DNA from: Litomosoides sigmodontis
Lineage: Eukaryota; Nematoda; Chromadorea; Rhabditida; Onchocercidae
DNA length: 64,000 nt
Assembly (NCBI GenBank): GCA_963070105.1
Contig: OY718806.1
Location: 1-64,000, forward strand
Direction of reading: 5' to 3'
How positions within the stretch are numbered: the first letter of the stretch is position 1; every line of letters starts with the position of its first letter. The notes under the pieces were generated by a model that was not told where the DNA came from, searched no databases, and worked only from the letters and a program-made list of their open reading frames with translations. Positions 37,001-53,271 of this stretch are shown piece after piece. A program made the translations under genes and the position numbers.

Positions 37001-38467
37001 CAAACGCTTTTCTGATTACTAACGATGAATCCGAAAAGCCATAAAACAGCTTCTGGCGTTGAAGACATATTTGAGCATTGCCTGCTGCCCGCATGAAATG
37101 TTTCATACGCCCTGAACAAAGTACAGTTCCTTTCAAATTCCTCCTGTTGAAAGCTTCATAGCACTGCAATAACACTTTTCAGATGACATATGCAAGATGC
37201 ATTGAAATCCATGACATCTACGAACGCATAACTCAGAAACATTAGTGGTAACCCAAATTATTTCAAAATAGATGGTAAATATGTGTCGCAGCAAAGCCAC
37301 TTACAAAGTTTCTGATAATGTCGATTTCAGTAAGATTTTCAATAACAAAAATCGGTTTTTTCCAACTGATGAATCGAAAACCTGCCGGCAACAATGCACC
37401 ATGCTCATTCCACCAATTATCACACTTTCCATTGAGATTTGAAAAAAAGATAAAATTCGTAAACCGTTGAGTCGTTATAGGCAAACTAACAAACTATTAC
37501 CTAGTAGTTACTTCAATTGATAAATTATGAACTTGAACGGAGAATATGAAATATCAAAAAGCCTACCAAACTGTTCATTGGGACAAAAGGCATCCTCCGA
37601 AAATCCAACATTCAGCCGTTTCTGATCAGTGACTGCGGACTCATTGCGTAAAAGTAGTACACCACGTATCCTATCATCCTTCAGTACTTTGATTATTCGC
37701 CTGCAACAGCAGCAGTGTGCAGTTGTTATAAATACTTTTCACTTCATTCCGTAATAACATCAACCAGAAATCACAAAATCTAACCTGAAACTTACTCATT
37801 TAGAAGGTATATGTCAAAAGCCGTAATAATGCGATCCAAGAAATGAAGACCTGCTATAATATTAATCAACTCATCAGCGTTATCTGCATAAACGATGACA
37901 CCTTCGTTCCCTTCTTCTGCAGCTGAAACAGCAACAAATACAAAATTTCATAAGATATTCACTCTGATTAAGTTTCCTAGAGCGCCCCCTATATCTTCTT
38001 TTAAATGATGTATGCACTTACAACCACATCCGATTTCATGTGTTCCATTCAACAACCGAAAGCAGCTATATCTTCCACCAATTAAATCTAGATAGATCTG
38101 ATCCGATAACCGTTCACCACAACTGATCGTCACTGAATGAATGAAGCTCTTTGAAGTTACATTCCTATATTAAAACGGCTAACATATACCTGTTTAACTC
38201 CAAGGATCCATACCACATCGCCTTAATTTCACCTTTCGGTAATCTACGAATCGTATTGAATACCTCTCTCCCACAGACTACAGCACATGAGTGTTTTTTT
38301 TTTGTTTGAAACCAGATTGTGAGGATAAGGGAAGTAGTACATTTGTGATTCTAGCAGTTGTTTTTCTCTGCTTTAAATAAAATCTAAACTTTTACGAAAA
38401 TTAAATGTGAAAAGAAAACTAGCATACAGGAAACTACGAAGAGTAAAAATCGATACCAGTGTTTCAT
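34058..38467 (-). CDS. aph-2: Nicastrin, gamma-secretase substrate-receptor subunit
   Basis: Nicastrin is the large glycosylated subunit of gamma-secretase, with presenilin, APH-1 and PEN-2. Its ectodomain gates substrates such as Notch. About 15 small exons were followed in phase from 38164 to the stop at 34058: 37796-37922, 37567-37700, 37305-37438, 37024-37163, 36849-36948, 36565-36732, 36322-36423, 36061-36144, 35659-35855, 35351-35522, 35170-35269, 34912-35036, 34463-34568 and 34058-34299, after a first one ending at 38022. Diagnostic matches are the N-terminal R-L-L-N-G-T-H-E-I-G-C, the core F-F-H-G-E-S-L-G-Y-I-G-S-S (the conserved GE and YIGS motif), L-P-P-S-S-Y-Q-S-F, and Y-S-T-W-V-E-S-V-W before one C-terminal membrane helix. 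A likely signal peptide starts at ATG 38467. How it joins the next exon is unclear. One joining gives about 709 residues, close to the human 709; another adds an exon at 38190-38350, giving about 768. The acceptor of exon 37305-37438 reads CAA. Confidence 0.93.
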
Positions 38468-39810
38468 ATTAATTCCCACTGCATCGACTGCATTACCCTG
38501 AAATGCAACGTTACCATAATGGAACGTGAAACACTGTAAACCACATACCACATCACATTTGACTCAAGAAAGAAAGCAGAGGTAGAAAAGTTGCTACTTA
38601 AAAATTTCCAATGTGAAAGACATCCTTGCATGGATGTAAGTAGCGGAATGGTGGAAAATTGATATATTTAAATGGGTAAGAAATTGTTGCGAGAATGAGA
38701 GGAGTAAGGGTACTTGATAAAATGCTCATGAAATATTTCAGGAAAATAAGGACATCGTCACCAAGAAGTTAGACCTAGATGATTCAGCCCGATCTCCTTT
38801 GAATAAGTAGATGAAGTGTGAGAGGCAGCAAACCGAAAGAGAACAACGTGGTGTGCAATTTACATCCCACCTTTAGAGGTTCTATTCGTGCGCGAGATCT
38901 CTCACCTCACCGTTCGTCACATTCGTGGGAGCGTGCTGTCAATATCCTTTCTGGATGGAACATTCCGATATCCTCAAGTAAACGACGACAACATCGGGTC
39001 GAGTGATCAAGTCGATTGATGTGAAGTTGGGAAGGAAAAGGAAGATCTACAATGCAAATCTTGCATGACAGGACGGAGACGCAGTGAGGAAATTCGAAAT
39101 AATTCGAAAAAAAATTCGAGAGCAAATGTGCATCGTCTTTAAACTGTATGGGTACTTTCGGAATACACGTATTTACTTGGTTTCGTGTTGTAGGCAACCC
39201 GAAATAAAAGTTGTGCATGTCTTCAAGTTTGACGTGCATTCCTCTTCTTTTTACCTGCTAAGAAATGAAATGATCCCATCATATTTTCCATCGTCGAGCC
39301 AAGATGCGCGAGATACTTGCTTTGAGACGCGTTTTTGTAGTCGGGAATATTCACTGGTCTCACCGCATCGCGGGATTACTAAATCGCTGGCTGTCGTTTG
39401 AGGCGTTGCTCTGTCAGGACTGTAAGTGCTAGCAGCCTCGTTTATCGTCACTTTTTGCGTATACTACGTGAAACGCTGAAAAGGCTTTTTTGATCAGTTT
39501 ATGTGCTCATTTGGTAATGATGTTTCCAGTCAGTATTTTAGCTTCCTTCCTTTCCTCCTCTTCCCTTTCTTGAAGAAGCGAGATACCTCCCTCTTCTTTC
39601 GCAGCTCGCACGGGCAGCGGTCAGCTGGGAAACTGTAGGTAGCGTCAACGTGTCGACATGAACTCTATTTAAAGCAATATATTTCAATCATACAATTTGA
39701 AATAATTTCAAAGTTTCGCTTGTACGACTGGTAAGCCTCAATGGAACAGCACTGTCATCGTTTATGACTTGTTGCTTTGTACTGTTTGAGTTAAGACGAC
39801 TTATAGCAGT
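38468..39810. other. Intergenic, upstream of nicastrin
   Basis: No gene recognised. Short open frames on both strands near 38.8-39.4 kb overlap each other and lack features. The nicastrin promoter probably lies just right of 38467, but no defined element can be pointed to. Confidence 0.45.
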
Positions 39811-42933
<3,123 letters not shown>

Positions 42934-44335
42934 GTCAGTGCCGTCCACTACTCATGCATTCATGCATACGTGCTATTGGAGAGCGGAAGTTGGTGTTCTG
43001 CATACACTCGCTCGCATATTCGAAAGAGAGTGCGTGAGGGAAGTGAAAATAGGAAGTGGTGAAAGCAAAGCTGTGATTGTGCGGAAAAGTTGAAGGAGAA
43101 AAGACAAGTTAAGGTAAATGAGAGGGAAAGAACGATAGAGCGGTTAGCAGAATGCTAAGTGCTAGAAGTTGATCGAATTTCTGAATCCAATGCAAATGAC
43201 GACGAGCGATGAAATGTGAAATTTTTCCTGCTTGGAAAGGAAAGTTGTTCCATGGAGAAATAATGATGGGTCATTAGAGGGAGAACACACGAAGTGTGGC
43301 TTGTAAGATGAGAAAGGGAAGGATGGAATTATTTGGCCACGGTGTGCGCATTTAGCATATATGCCATTTCCACTACACATCTATATATGCATACGGTCGC
43401 AACGAAGTGTTGAGGCGCTCATGTAAGTGCTCCATAATTGCTTCCGGTTGACTCATGAACTATCGGTATATGGTTGCTATGGATGCAAAAGGACGCATTT
43501 TCGAGGGGATTAGATTGGATATATAAAGTGATCGCTTGGCTTTCGTGATGAATCAATCGGTCACTGCCACCACCCTTGACCATCGTATTATTTTGCATTT
43601 CTCTTCCGCATGCCTGCAATGCTTCCGGTTTACTCGTGGCATAATTCGATGCATTATTGAAAGGTGGAAAATTTTCCTGTCTCTTATAGAATCCGTGCCA
43701 TTTCCTGTCATTCGCATTGCCACCAAGCTATTTCATTTCTGGTCACTGATCATTATGCGTATGGAGGGCTTCCCGATCTTCATTAGCATGCGAATTGAAG
43801 AACATATGCAACATTTTTCATCATTCCTTCTTCATTATCCTAAATTAGCGTTATCGCTTCTGTGTTTTGGAAAGAGTTGTTTTATTCTTAATGTGGCATT
43901 TTACACTGTAATACGAAATTTCGACGAAACAATGCTCGTACGTGCACAGGCATGCTCCGGTAATATCTATTTTTTACTCGGCCGTTTTTGCTTTATTTGC
44001 AGTTGCAGTTGTTTTGTTGAAAACCAAACTGATAGGATGAATGCTAATAAGGCAATAATGTAAACTTATGGGTGAAAGCTTACCGTTTACTGTTAATGTG
44101 AAATTAAATTTCGCAGTGCCAGAAGTGCATAGAAATACACACAGATTGGTTGATGTGGTTGAAGCCTCAAATATGTCCTAATGAATGGTAGATTTCCAGT
44201 CATCAATCAAAATACCTCTTAGTTACTCCATAATCCACTCTGTACATTTTTTCATCAGCGTGCTAAAATCGTTTCCAATATCAGACTCAATTCTTCAAAT
44301 CACTTTTATTTTCTTTTTCTTGCACAATTTTTTTC
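42934..44335. other. No gene recognised; 5' part of the lectin receptor may lie here
   Basis: A 175-codon plus-strand frame (43536-44063) has no recognisable domain. The lectin receptor that starts at 44336 in my model lacks a signal peptide, so one or more first exons could be in this stretch. None can be defined with confidence. Confidence 0.4.
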
Positions 44336-47053
44336 ATGCTCCATCTTCCATCTCTAAATGTTGATCGTACTACAGCAGAGCCGATAATACTGCATGCCAA
44401 ATCTGATGCCCAGCAAGTTTATTTTCACACAACCGGATACGAATTCGGCCGATATGCAAATAATATGCAATGCAGCTGGGTACTAATGGGCAGCAACAGC
44501 AGCAAAAGAATTATGCTAACTATTCATGACTCCCACATTGACGATGCTCTGTTTTCGAAATGTGACGATTATTGCTCCGTTCACGATGGCAAGCTTTTTC
44601 AAAACCTAACTGTAACTTTCAAACACCAAAAGAACAACAAATAAGAAGGATTATTACTTCTTGCAGGCGACACATCCAAATCACCGGAAGTAGCGCGTTG
44701 GTGCGGTGATAAGCATCCGGATGAGATTACCAGTACCGCCGACTCGCTCTTTGTGCATTTTCACAGCGACGAGGCATTTCAGGGGAGAGGCATCAATATG
44801 TCCTTTATCGAATTCGGTAGTCTCTTTTAAAATGTGACTAGTAGTTCAAGTGCGCCATCTGTGTAGGTCATTTGTTGAAGCAGGTGACATTTTTGTTTAT
44901 AGTCCACGATATTAGGGCCATCGTCGCACCAGAAAAATTACATTACATTTAGTATCTGATGAACATTGTGCAAAAATTATACCAATGATTTTTTATAAAT
45001 TTTTTAAATGCCTCTTTATTACGAATAGCTTCCCTTCATAATATTATGACGTAACTCCAGCTTGAGAATAGCTGCATTAAGGACGGTATTTGAAATACAT
45101 CAGTAGTAGCGTACACACATACAGTTGGTGATAATTTCTACTTGTTACCTTTCATTTACCTCATTTCCAGACACGCCAGGATGTCCCCCAGGATGGACTT
45201 CTAGTTCAGTAAGTCACTGTTATGTATTAAAGAGACCGAAACACGGTCTGACATGGTTCGAAGCGCAGAAAGAATGTAGTTTAGTACGAAGCAACCTGCT
45301 CACGTTGGCCTCTAACAACGAATATTCGTTTGTTGCAGGTAGCTCTTGATCAGATCTTATCAAATGAATTTAAAGCAAATTTTACTTTTGTGAATGCTAA
45401 TAGTAAATTAATATATTCCAGCAAGTTATACAAAAAGCAAAATACTACCATGGACTGGTTATATCGACCATAGCAGTGAAGGCAAATTTATTCCCGTGGA
45501 TCCCAACTCCGGACCTTGGCCAGAAGAGTTCGTAGATGGTCATTTATGCAACATTGAATACAGAAAAAATTTTGACCCCGGTACACCCGGTACTATTCTA
45601 ATTTAAGCAGTTGCGAGAATCGTCCTTATCCATTAATAACAGATCGTTGGTGCTACATCAACGAGAGATTTAGTGAAAATACATTTAATGGAGACAATTG
45701 CACATATTACAAGCAGTAGCAAAATACTTTACGCAAATAAACTTGGGAAAATATTCAGTATCAATCTATACGGTACGAAAATATTCAATACTAATCTATA
45801 TGGTACGAGAAAGAAATAATTATGCCATAGCCACTAATACCATCAGCATTTTGTTATGTCATAGAATAAAGATGCGGGAAGAAAGCCAGCTATTAAGATT
45901 ACCCATAGTTTTAGTTTGCCGAAACTCGCACAAAATCCTCCCGGACAACAATGCGTCTATATGGATTGGAGTAGTAGGAAACGAAACATCTTGGCTGTGG
46001 ATGACTGCAGAAATCGTCATGAATACATATGTAAGCGTCGTCGAGGTAACGTTTGACGATTAGCAATATTCAACTGTACGCGAATTGATCTAACAGAAGT
46101 ACTTTCAGATGGCACTACGATTCCGTACCCTCCAAAACATGAAATCATACGTAGAAGCCTTGCGAAGTCCTTCATCAATTCCACTGTCTGGTTATTTATA
46201 ATACTACTTGTTTTGCTGACGCTCATCCTACTTTGCTTATGTTACTTGAAGTGCAGAAAGCAACATGCGTTGTCACGTATTGGCAGTTCCGATGTAAACC
46301 AGCGCTTGGTTACGGGAATCGATGTGCAGCATGCTGCTACATCCACTGCAATACCACATACCGGGAGCTCCGAAATCCATAAAACTGACAGTGTTGCTAT
46401 AAACAGTAATAGTGCTAAGACCGATGCAAGACTGCTTGCAACTGAAAACGCTTGTAATATAGTAGTAGGAGGAAGTTCATCAAGGTTAGTTGTCAAAAAA
46501 AGACTGAAGGAATATTTTTTGCTGTGAACAATTAGGTTATATTCTTATTACCAGATTCAAAACAAGCAGTTCATATTGAAAGTAAATATGCATGCATCGA
46601 AAAGAATGCAAAGAAGCAAGACTGAAAATAGATTTGATAGTAATTTACATGAACAGAAACAAAATCCGATAAATTTAATCAAATCGAACGTCATAACCGT
46701 AATATAATTACAGACAAGCAATACTAGAAAATACTCGGAGTCAAAATTCGCACTCGGTACAGCAGTTGAACCTGCAACGGATTGACTCAACACTTGTGAC
46801 GACTGAACCACGTATAACTGCCCGCCAAGTGAGTGAGGAGTGCCTCTCTGTATCTAGTCGAAGCAAACAAAACCTACCATTTGGCGCACGGGAAAGTACA
46901 GTAGGTAGCACAACGAGGGAAGAAGCATTATTGAAAATACGACGTGGTGAACTGTTTGAACGTCCACATGTATCTGTTCTGGATCATACATCAGCGATTA
47001 GCCTTGATGAATTCTGGAACAAAAGTGAAATACCAATAATTAACAGGAATTAG
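44336..47053 (+). CDS. CUB and C-type-lectin-like transmembrane receptor
   Basis: Exons: 44336-44588, 44667-44816, 45171-45338, 45422-45715, 45915-46045, 46109-46484 and 46714-47053. The first two encode a CUB domain (N-M-Q-C-S-W-V-L; C-D-D-Y-C-S-V-H-D-G then R-W-C-G-D; I-T-S-T-A-D-S-L-F-V-H-F and Q-G-R-G). The next four encode an elongated C-type-lectin fold: G-C-P-P-G-W, C-Y-V-L, T-W-F-E-A-Q-K-E-C, then C-V-Y-M-D-W and D-D-C-R-N-R-H-E-Y-I-C-K-R. A membrane helix (S-T-V-W-L-F-I-I-L-L-V-L-L-T-L-I-L-L) and a cytoplasmic tail of about 200 residues follow, ending near S-L-D-E-F-W-N-K-S. A surface receptor for carbohydrate or protein is inferred; the ligand is unknown. The canonical EPN or QPD sugar-binding motif is not evident. 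Oddities are a GC donor after the first exon and a one-base frame break near 45577. With one added base the model is about 570 residues. The 5' end and signal peptide are not found. Confidence 0.8.
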
Positions 47054-47459
47054 TTGTGAAATCATGCATTCAGTGCCTCTCTTACACAAAACACAACTAA
47101 CTTTCCTTTCTTTTTATTGTTTATTTAAAGCAGTCACTATTATTTGTCAGGTACACACTCACCAATTTGTCTTGCAATCTTAGAAATAGTTATCGTTTGA
47201 TTAAACCAGCACTGAAGTACAGATAATTACATCGTGTAAAACTATGCTTCCATATAATGCCAACTCAATAGCCAATAAGGAGAAAACAATGCTAGTACAA
47301 TAGTTTGAATAAAATTGAGATAACAGTGGAATGAACAGTAGCTAAAGTTCAGCATATAGTAGGAGGAAATTTTCAAGCAACGGAGCATATGACGGTTCAT
47401 TTAAAGGAAAAAAAATATCATCATAAAATAGCGACTAAAATAAGAAACTAACGAATGCC
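47054..47459. other. Convergent intergenic region
   Basis: About 400 bases between the stop of the lectin receptor and the stop of the ZDHHC16-like gene. It must hold both 3' UTRs. AATAAA-like plus-strand elements near 47308 (GAATAAAATT) are possible poly(A) signals. Confidence 0.5.
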
Positions 47460-49937
47460 TCATACGACGAAAGACAGAACGTCACTTTTACACATGAGAC
47501 GCCTGTCAATGGGATAATGAGATGATGGCAATAGAATATGCCGGATGAAAGTACGGCCTTGCTTTAATCCCAGGAAACAACGCCAGTTTTCAACGAATCC
47601 GAGATCGTTTGGTGAACGCCATCTGTGCTGCTTCCGCCGGTAATCACGATGTTGCTAAAATATTTAAAATCTCAAAATGGGAAAAAAGAGTGAATTAAAA
47701 AAAAAAAGATTGTGATGCATGCAAGTTTTTAAAGGGTTTACATAGAAACAAGGCATGACAGTCCTACAAAAAAAACGCAAACTACTCATAATATATGAAA
47801 TGCATGTATGGCTCTGAAAATTCCATTCATGTTTGCCAATTAGCTTATTAGCAATAGAGTTGCAACTAAAAAGTATATAGAAGCATACTAAGTCTTTGTT
47901 TGAATGAATTCTTAATTATGGACTTTCAGCCTTTCCATAACTTGCATCATCTACAACGTTCCACTACATAATTTTTTCAGAAATAAATGAAATAAAAGGA
48001 GTTAAATATGGCACGAGAATAATTGATGGTGCGCACTCTAAGCATGGAATGATACACGTTATAAAAGCTTTAAGTAAACCAAAGAGGAAGTATAGAAATA
48101 GGATTTCTTTATAAATTATAGGTTAAAAACGCTTCACTTTATGCAGATGATTCTATAAAGGTTACGTACAAGCATAGAATGCTACGCAACGAACCAAAGG
48201 AGATAATATCCCAGAATCAAACCCCACATCCATGTTTCAAATACTACTTTGATACTGCTAACTTGAAGTGGTCAACGAGTTCATAATTGATGAAATCTTA
48301 ACTAAAAATGGGTAATAGATATGAAAACGAGCCAAATAATCAACGAATGTCTCGCCAATTGAGATTAAGTACACGTTCCATGCTGCGAACATTCCAAGAA
48401 TGATGAATAAAAGCGCTGCGAGTCCATAAACAAAACAAATGTAACTGCTCAGGAGATTTGGTAGCAGTGAGCAGAGCAAGCCACGCCACGGTGCCAATGA
48501 TAAATGCTGAGCACAATAGGGTACCGCTGATAAGCGCTGCAAAGACCAATATTTTATATACGTTTCCACATCCAAGTAACAAATTCATTTCTCCTAAAAT
48601 GTTCCTAGAGCAGTTTACATTCCATCGCTGCTCAAAGTGCTCTAATGGTGGGTGACGTTAATGAGGATGCCGTTTAATGGCGACGACCCCTTCTAAAACA
48701 GCAAGAACTTGCTCGACACAAATTGCACTTCCACAGTGACGTCACGTATACACAAACGTGTGTTCTTCTGTGTATACGTACGTGTATACACGTGTTCTCC
48801 AAGAAAAAAACATTAAACTGAGCACGAGCTCATAATTTACACAGAAATGAAGTATCCTTGTTTGAACGACTGCAGTAATTAATCGACAGTATGTGTAGAT
48901 TTGAACCTCTCGGAGATTTGGAAAAAAGTTCGCATTGAGCGACATAAGTTGTGTGTGTGTATGTGTTAGAATCATGAATTAGGACATGATGATACTGTAT
49001 TGTCACTTTTCTAGTTATAGCCCACATCTACTAATTAACTAATGGCTTACATCTCTTGAATGAATTGAGAACGAACATGAACATATACATTACAGAATTA
49101 GTAGAAACAAACGTTGACAGAAGAAAAGTGTTCCCAAAAGGCCGTGTAGTTGGCAGCAAGTATGAAGCACTGCGAACACCATACATAGACGACGAATTGT
49201 AAGAAATAGCGATGATTATTGAGGCCTACACACTGATTGATCCACACGCAGTGATGATCCATATATAATACACAACGACCACAGAGTGAACAGTGGTGCG
49301 TCCCTTCTGGTTTGTGGTACCCGCAAGAAATGCATAGTGGTTCTTCATCGGACTGTAAATGGCGCCATTATTGGTAAAGAAAAGGAAAAGCAATACTGCA
49401 GTACAACGAATGCCGAAGAGCAGTTGAAAAGTTTACTTCGAAAGAACTTACAAATGCTGGTCGTCCAGGATCCACCGAGCATGCTTTCTGATAATGGAAC
49501 ACAATGCAAACGATTAGATATGCACCAACAGTGTAATACAGGGGGATAAGAAATGATGGCCGTACTTGCTGCTCGTACGGAAACAGGATAAGATATTCGC
49601 ATCCAACAATTATTATCAATAAGAAATGTACAAGGCAGTACAAACCCTAAATCAAATATGACTCTTGAACATAAAACCAAAAAATGAGTCTACAGTTAAC
49701 CCTGGCTACTCCTGTTGCTAGCTTCATTCTTATTTCTCTGTGGACCGTGGACTGCTTGTGAAAGTCAAAAAGCACGCGCAAAAATAGGAAAACAAATCTA
49801 GCAAATCTGCTTACTCGTCCTAATCCTGTCCGAATGAAAGCATTTAAAAATCTGATGTAATGTAAGTTGATTACGGAAGGCGCAGCCGATATCCCTGAGA
49901 CGACGAAGTGGCGTGACCACAAATGAAACTTCAGCAT
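47460..49937 (-). CDS. ZDHHC16: ZDHHC16-like DHHC palmitoyltransferase
   Basis: DHHC enzymes S-acylate cysteines of target proteins at membranes. The phase-0 exon chain is 49815-49937, 49452-49646, 49113-49352, 48562-48627 (tentative), 48345-48536 and 47460-47654, giving about 336 residues (human ZDHHC16 is about 377). The second exon encodes two membrane helices and C-I-V-F-H-Y-Q, matching the ZDHHC16 helix 2 end. The third carries the complete cysteine-rich domain with two zinc-site CxxC sets and the catalytic D-H-H-C (about residues 138-141), then the third helix. The next exon encodes the fourth helix and the L-I-S-I-G-E-T-F motif (ISRGET in the human protein). The last exon has [11 protein letters not shown] and H-I-L-L-P-S-S-H, diagnostic of this subfamily. 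The start at 49937 is the first in-frame ATG after a TTTTGTGTTCAG acceptor that may be a trans-splice site (inference). The loop between helices 3 and 4, and the donor at 48345, are uncertain. Confidence 0.88.
48737..48793. other. Cluster of short palindromes inside an intron
   Basis: Within the ZDHHC16-like intron (48628-49112) the plus strand has the palindrome GTGACGTCAC (48737-48746), a CACGTATACAC / GTGTATACGT inverted pair (48743-48779) and the perfect palindrome ACGTGTATACACGT (48780-48793). GTGACGTCAC contains a CRE-like TGACGTCA core. Function is unknown. Confidence 0.6.
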
Positions 49938-51431
<1,494 letters not shown>

Positions 51432-53271
51432 TAAAAAGCTATCACCGAAGTCGTGGTGAGAAGGTGAAAGCTCGATCGAGATCAACAAAGCCTGTCTTAA
51501 CAACACAGAATGCTTGAATTTTCCTTTCTACCAGAGTCAATGAGCTCATCGGACGGAGCACCAACTGGGGGAAAATTCGCAGAATTCCTTATATCTAATA
51601 TGGTTGCACTTCTCGTTTTTCAATTTCAATAAAAAGCTGAATTTACTGTTCAGTGAAATTTGCGGTTAAGCGGAATTTGAGGAAGGATTGTGAGAAGTGC
51701 GTCTCAGATTGGGTTTACGTTGTCAGTGCCGTTGGTTTATTTCTAGCTTCTATGGCACTTCTGCTTGTAACAATAGGAATAGAATATTTCCGGGAAAAAA
51801 ATTAGAAACTGACGAAAGGAGCGGAACTTCACGAACTTGCTTGAATTTGTTAATCAGAAAAGAAAAGTTCACATGACCGTTGGTTGATGCAAGCCAGAAA
51901 GCACGTCGTTAATTAAACAACACTATAAGGACTCATTTGTTCCACCACCTGATAGTATTAGCAGTAGTAGCGGTAGGTAATAAGTGCAAATCAGATTGAT
52001 TTTTCGCCAGCTTCTTTAAACTACACAAATTATAGATTATTAGTGATAAAGTGTACTGAATTAAATCAAATTGATTACACAGAGGGGAAAGGGTTGGAGC
52101 TGTAAAGAGTTGCAGCAACTCATTTCATCCCTTCCTGGACAGTTGCAACACTGCTCGTTGCGCTGCCAACAACCGATTTCGCATGGTATTCGAACAGTCA
52201 TCCGTCATATGACGCAACTATTTAAGCTATACAGAGTGGTTTTCAACAGGCATGACGTCACAACATATTTTATCATCCATAGTTGTCATTGTGCCTTTGA
52301 GTACACGGCATAACCGCAACATAACGTTGACAATGGCCAGGACTCCATGAAACCCGTTGTCAACAATGCTATATAGTTGTGCAGTAGCATATACGTACTC
52401 CCTCCTTTCCCTGCACGTCAGATGTCAAGCGTTAACCTGAACAGTAAGGATGCAGCAGTATCTGCAATGATTGCTCCATGTTTCGAACTCATCAAATATT
52501 CATAGTGAAGCATGCGGAACCGATATCCCAGCTCCAATACCATCTCAAGAGACGACATAGTGTTTGTTGCGATGCATTGTTATCTCGCACATTTGTTCTT
52601 TCCTACCTACACAAACCCCAGACAGGAAACATTACTTCAGAAGGGATGTGAACACCATTCTAAAGAAAGATCTCACGTTTGCAATCTGGCTTTATCAAAT
52701 CTCGTCTTCTCCTCAACACCAATTTTTCACAGCTTATTCATTTTCTATTTTTCACTGCACACAACCAGCATAAGAGTTCAGAGTGTGCAAAACATCTCGA
52801 AATTTCCTACACCTCTCCAATATTTCCTTTATCGTTCCAATAGCACTGCTATTTCGATCTATCTTGCTCAAAAATTCTGGTTAAAAATTAAACTTTCAAC
52901 CAAACGAACAAATTTTGGGACCGCTTGCTTCATTCAATTTCGAAAACAATAAGCAGACAAAGATTTACGGTACCGAAAATTTCAAAAACATATTTCCGAA
53001 AAGCAGGAAATGCTGACTATTTTCCCGGCGAAACAGTTAATGGACTGCGATTACAAGTATTAGTGGGAGTATGCAACGATTTGTACAAAACAACGGTAGT
53101 AATGTCCATAAAGTACATATATAGAAACGAGCATAACATAATGAATAAAGGCTGAACAAATTCAATAAGAAAGTGTGTGCGATACAACGTATGAAAATGA
53201 AAGTGAACTGTCCCCCTATATATGCAGGAATAGAATTCTCAGTTGATGATGTCAGTACAAAAACAAAACAG
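51432..53271. other. No gene recognised
   Basis: AT-rich DNA downstream of the PIM kinase stop. A 146-codon plus-strand frame (52512-52952) is low in domain-like features and overlaps other frames. It probably includes the kinase 3' UTR. Confidence 0.4.

Noticed and set aside
43536..44063. 175-codon plus-strand frame upstream of the lectin receptor
   Set aside because: No domain, no signal-peptide logic, no donor joining it in phase to 44336, and residue composition typical of translated AT-rich DNA. It was kept only as a place where missing first exons could lie.
48340..48588. Hydrophobic minus-strand frame starting M-N-L-L-L-G-C-G-N read through as its own membrane protein
   Set aside because: It overlaps the fourth helix exon of the ZDHHC16-like gene in another frame. 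The ISxGET motif and the downstream exon fix the other frame as the coding one there.
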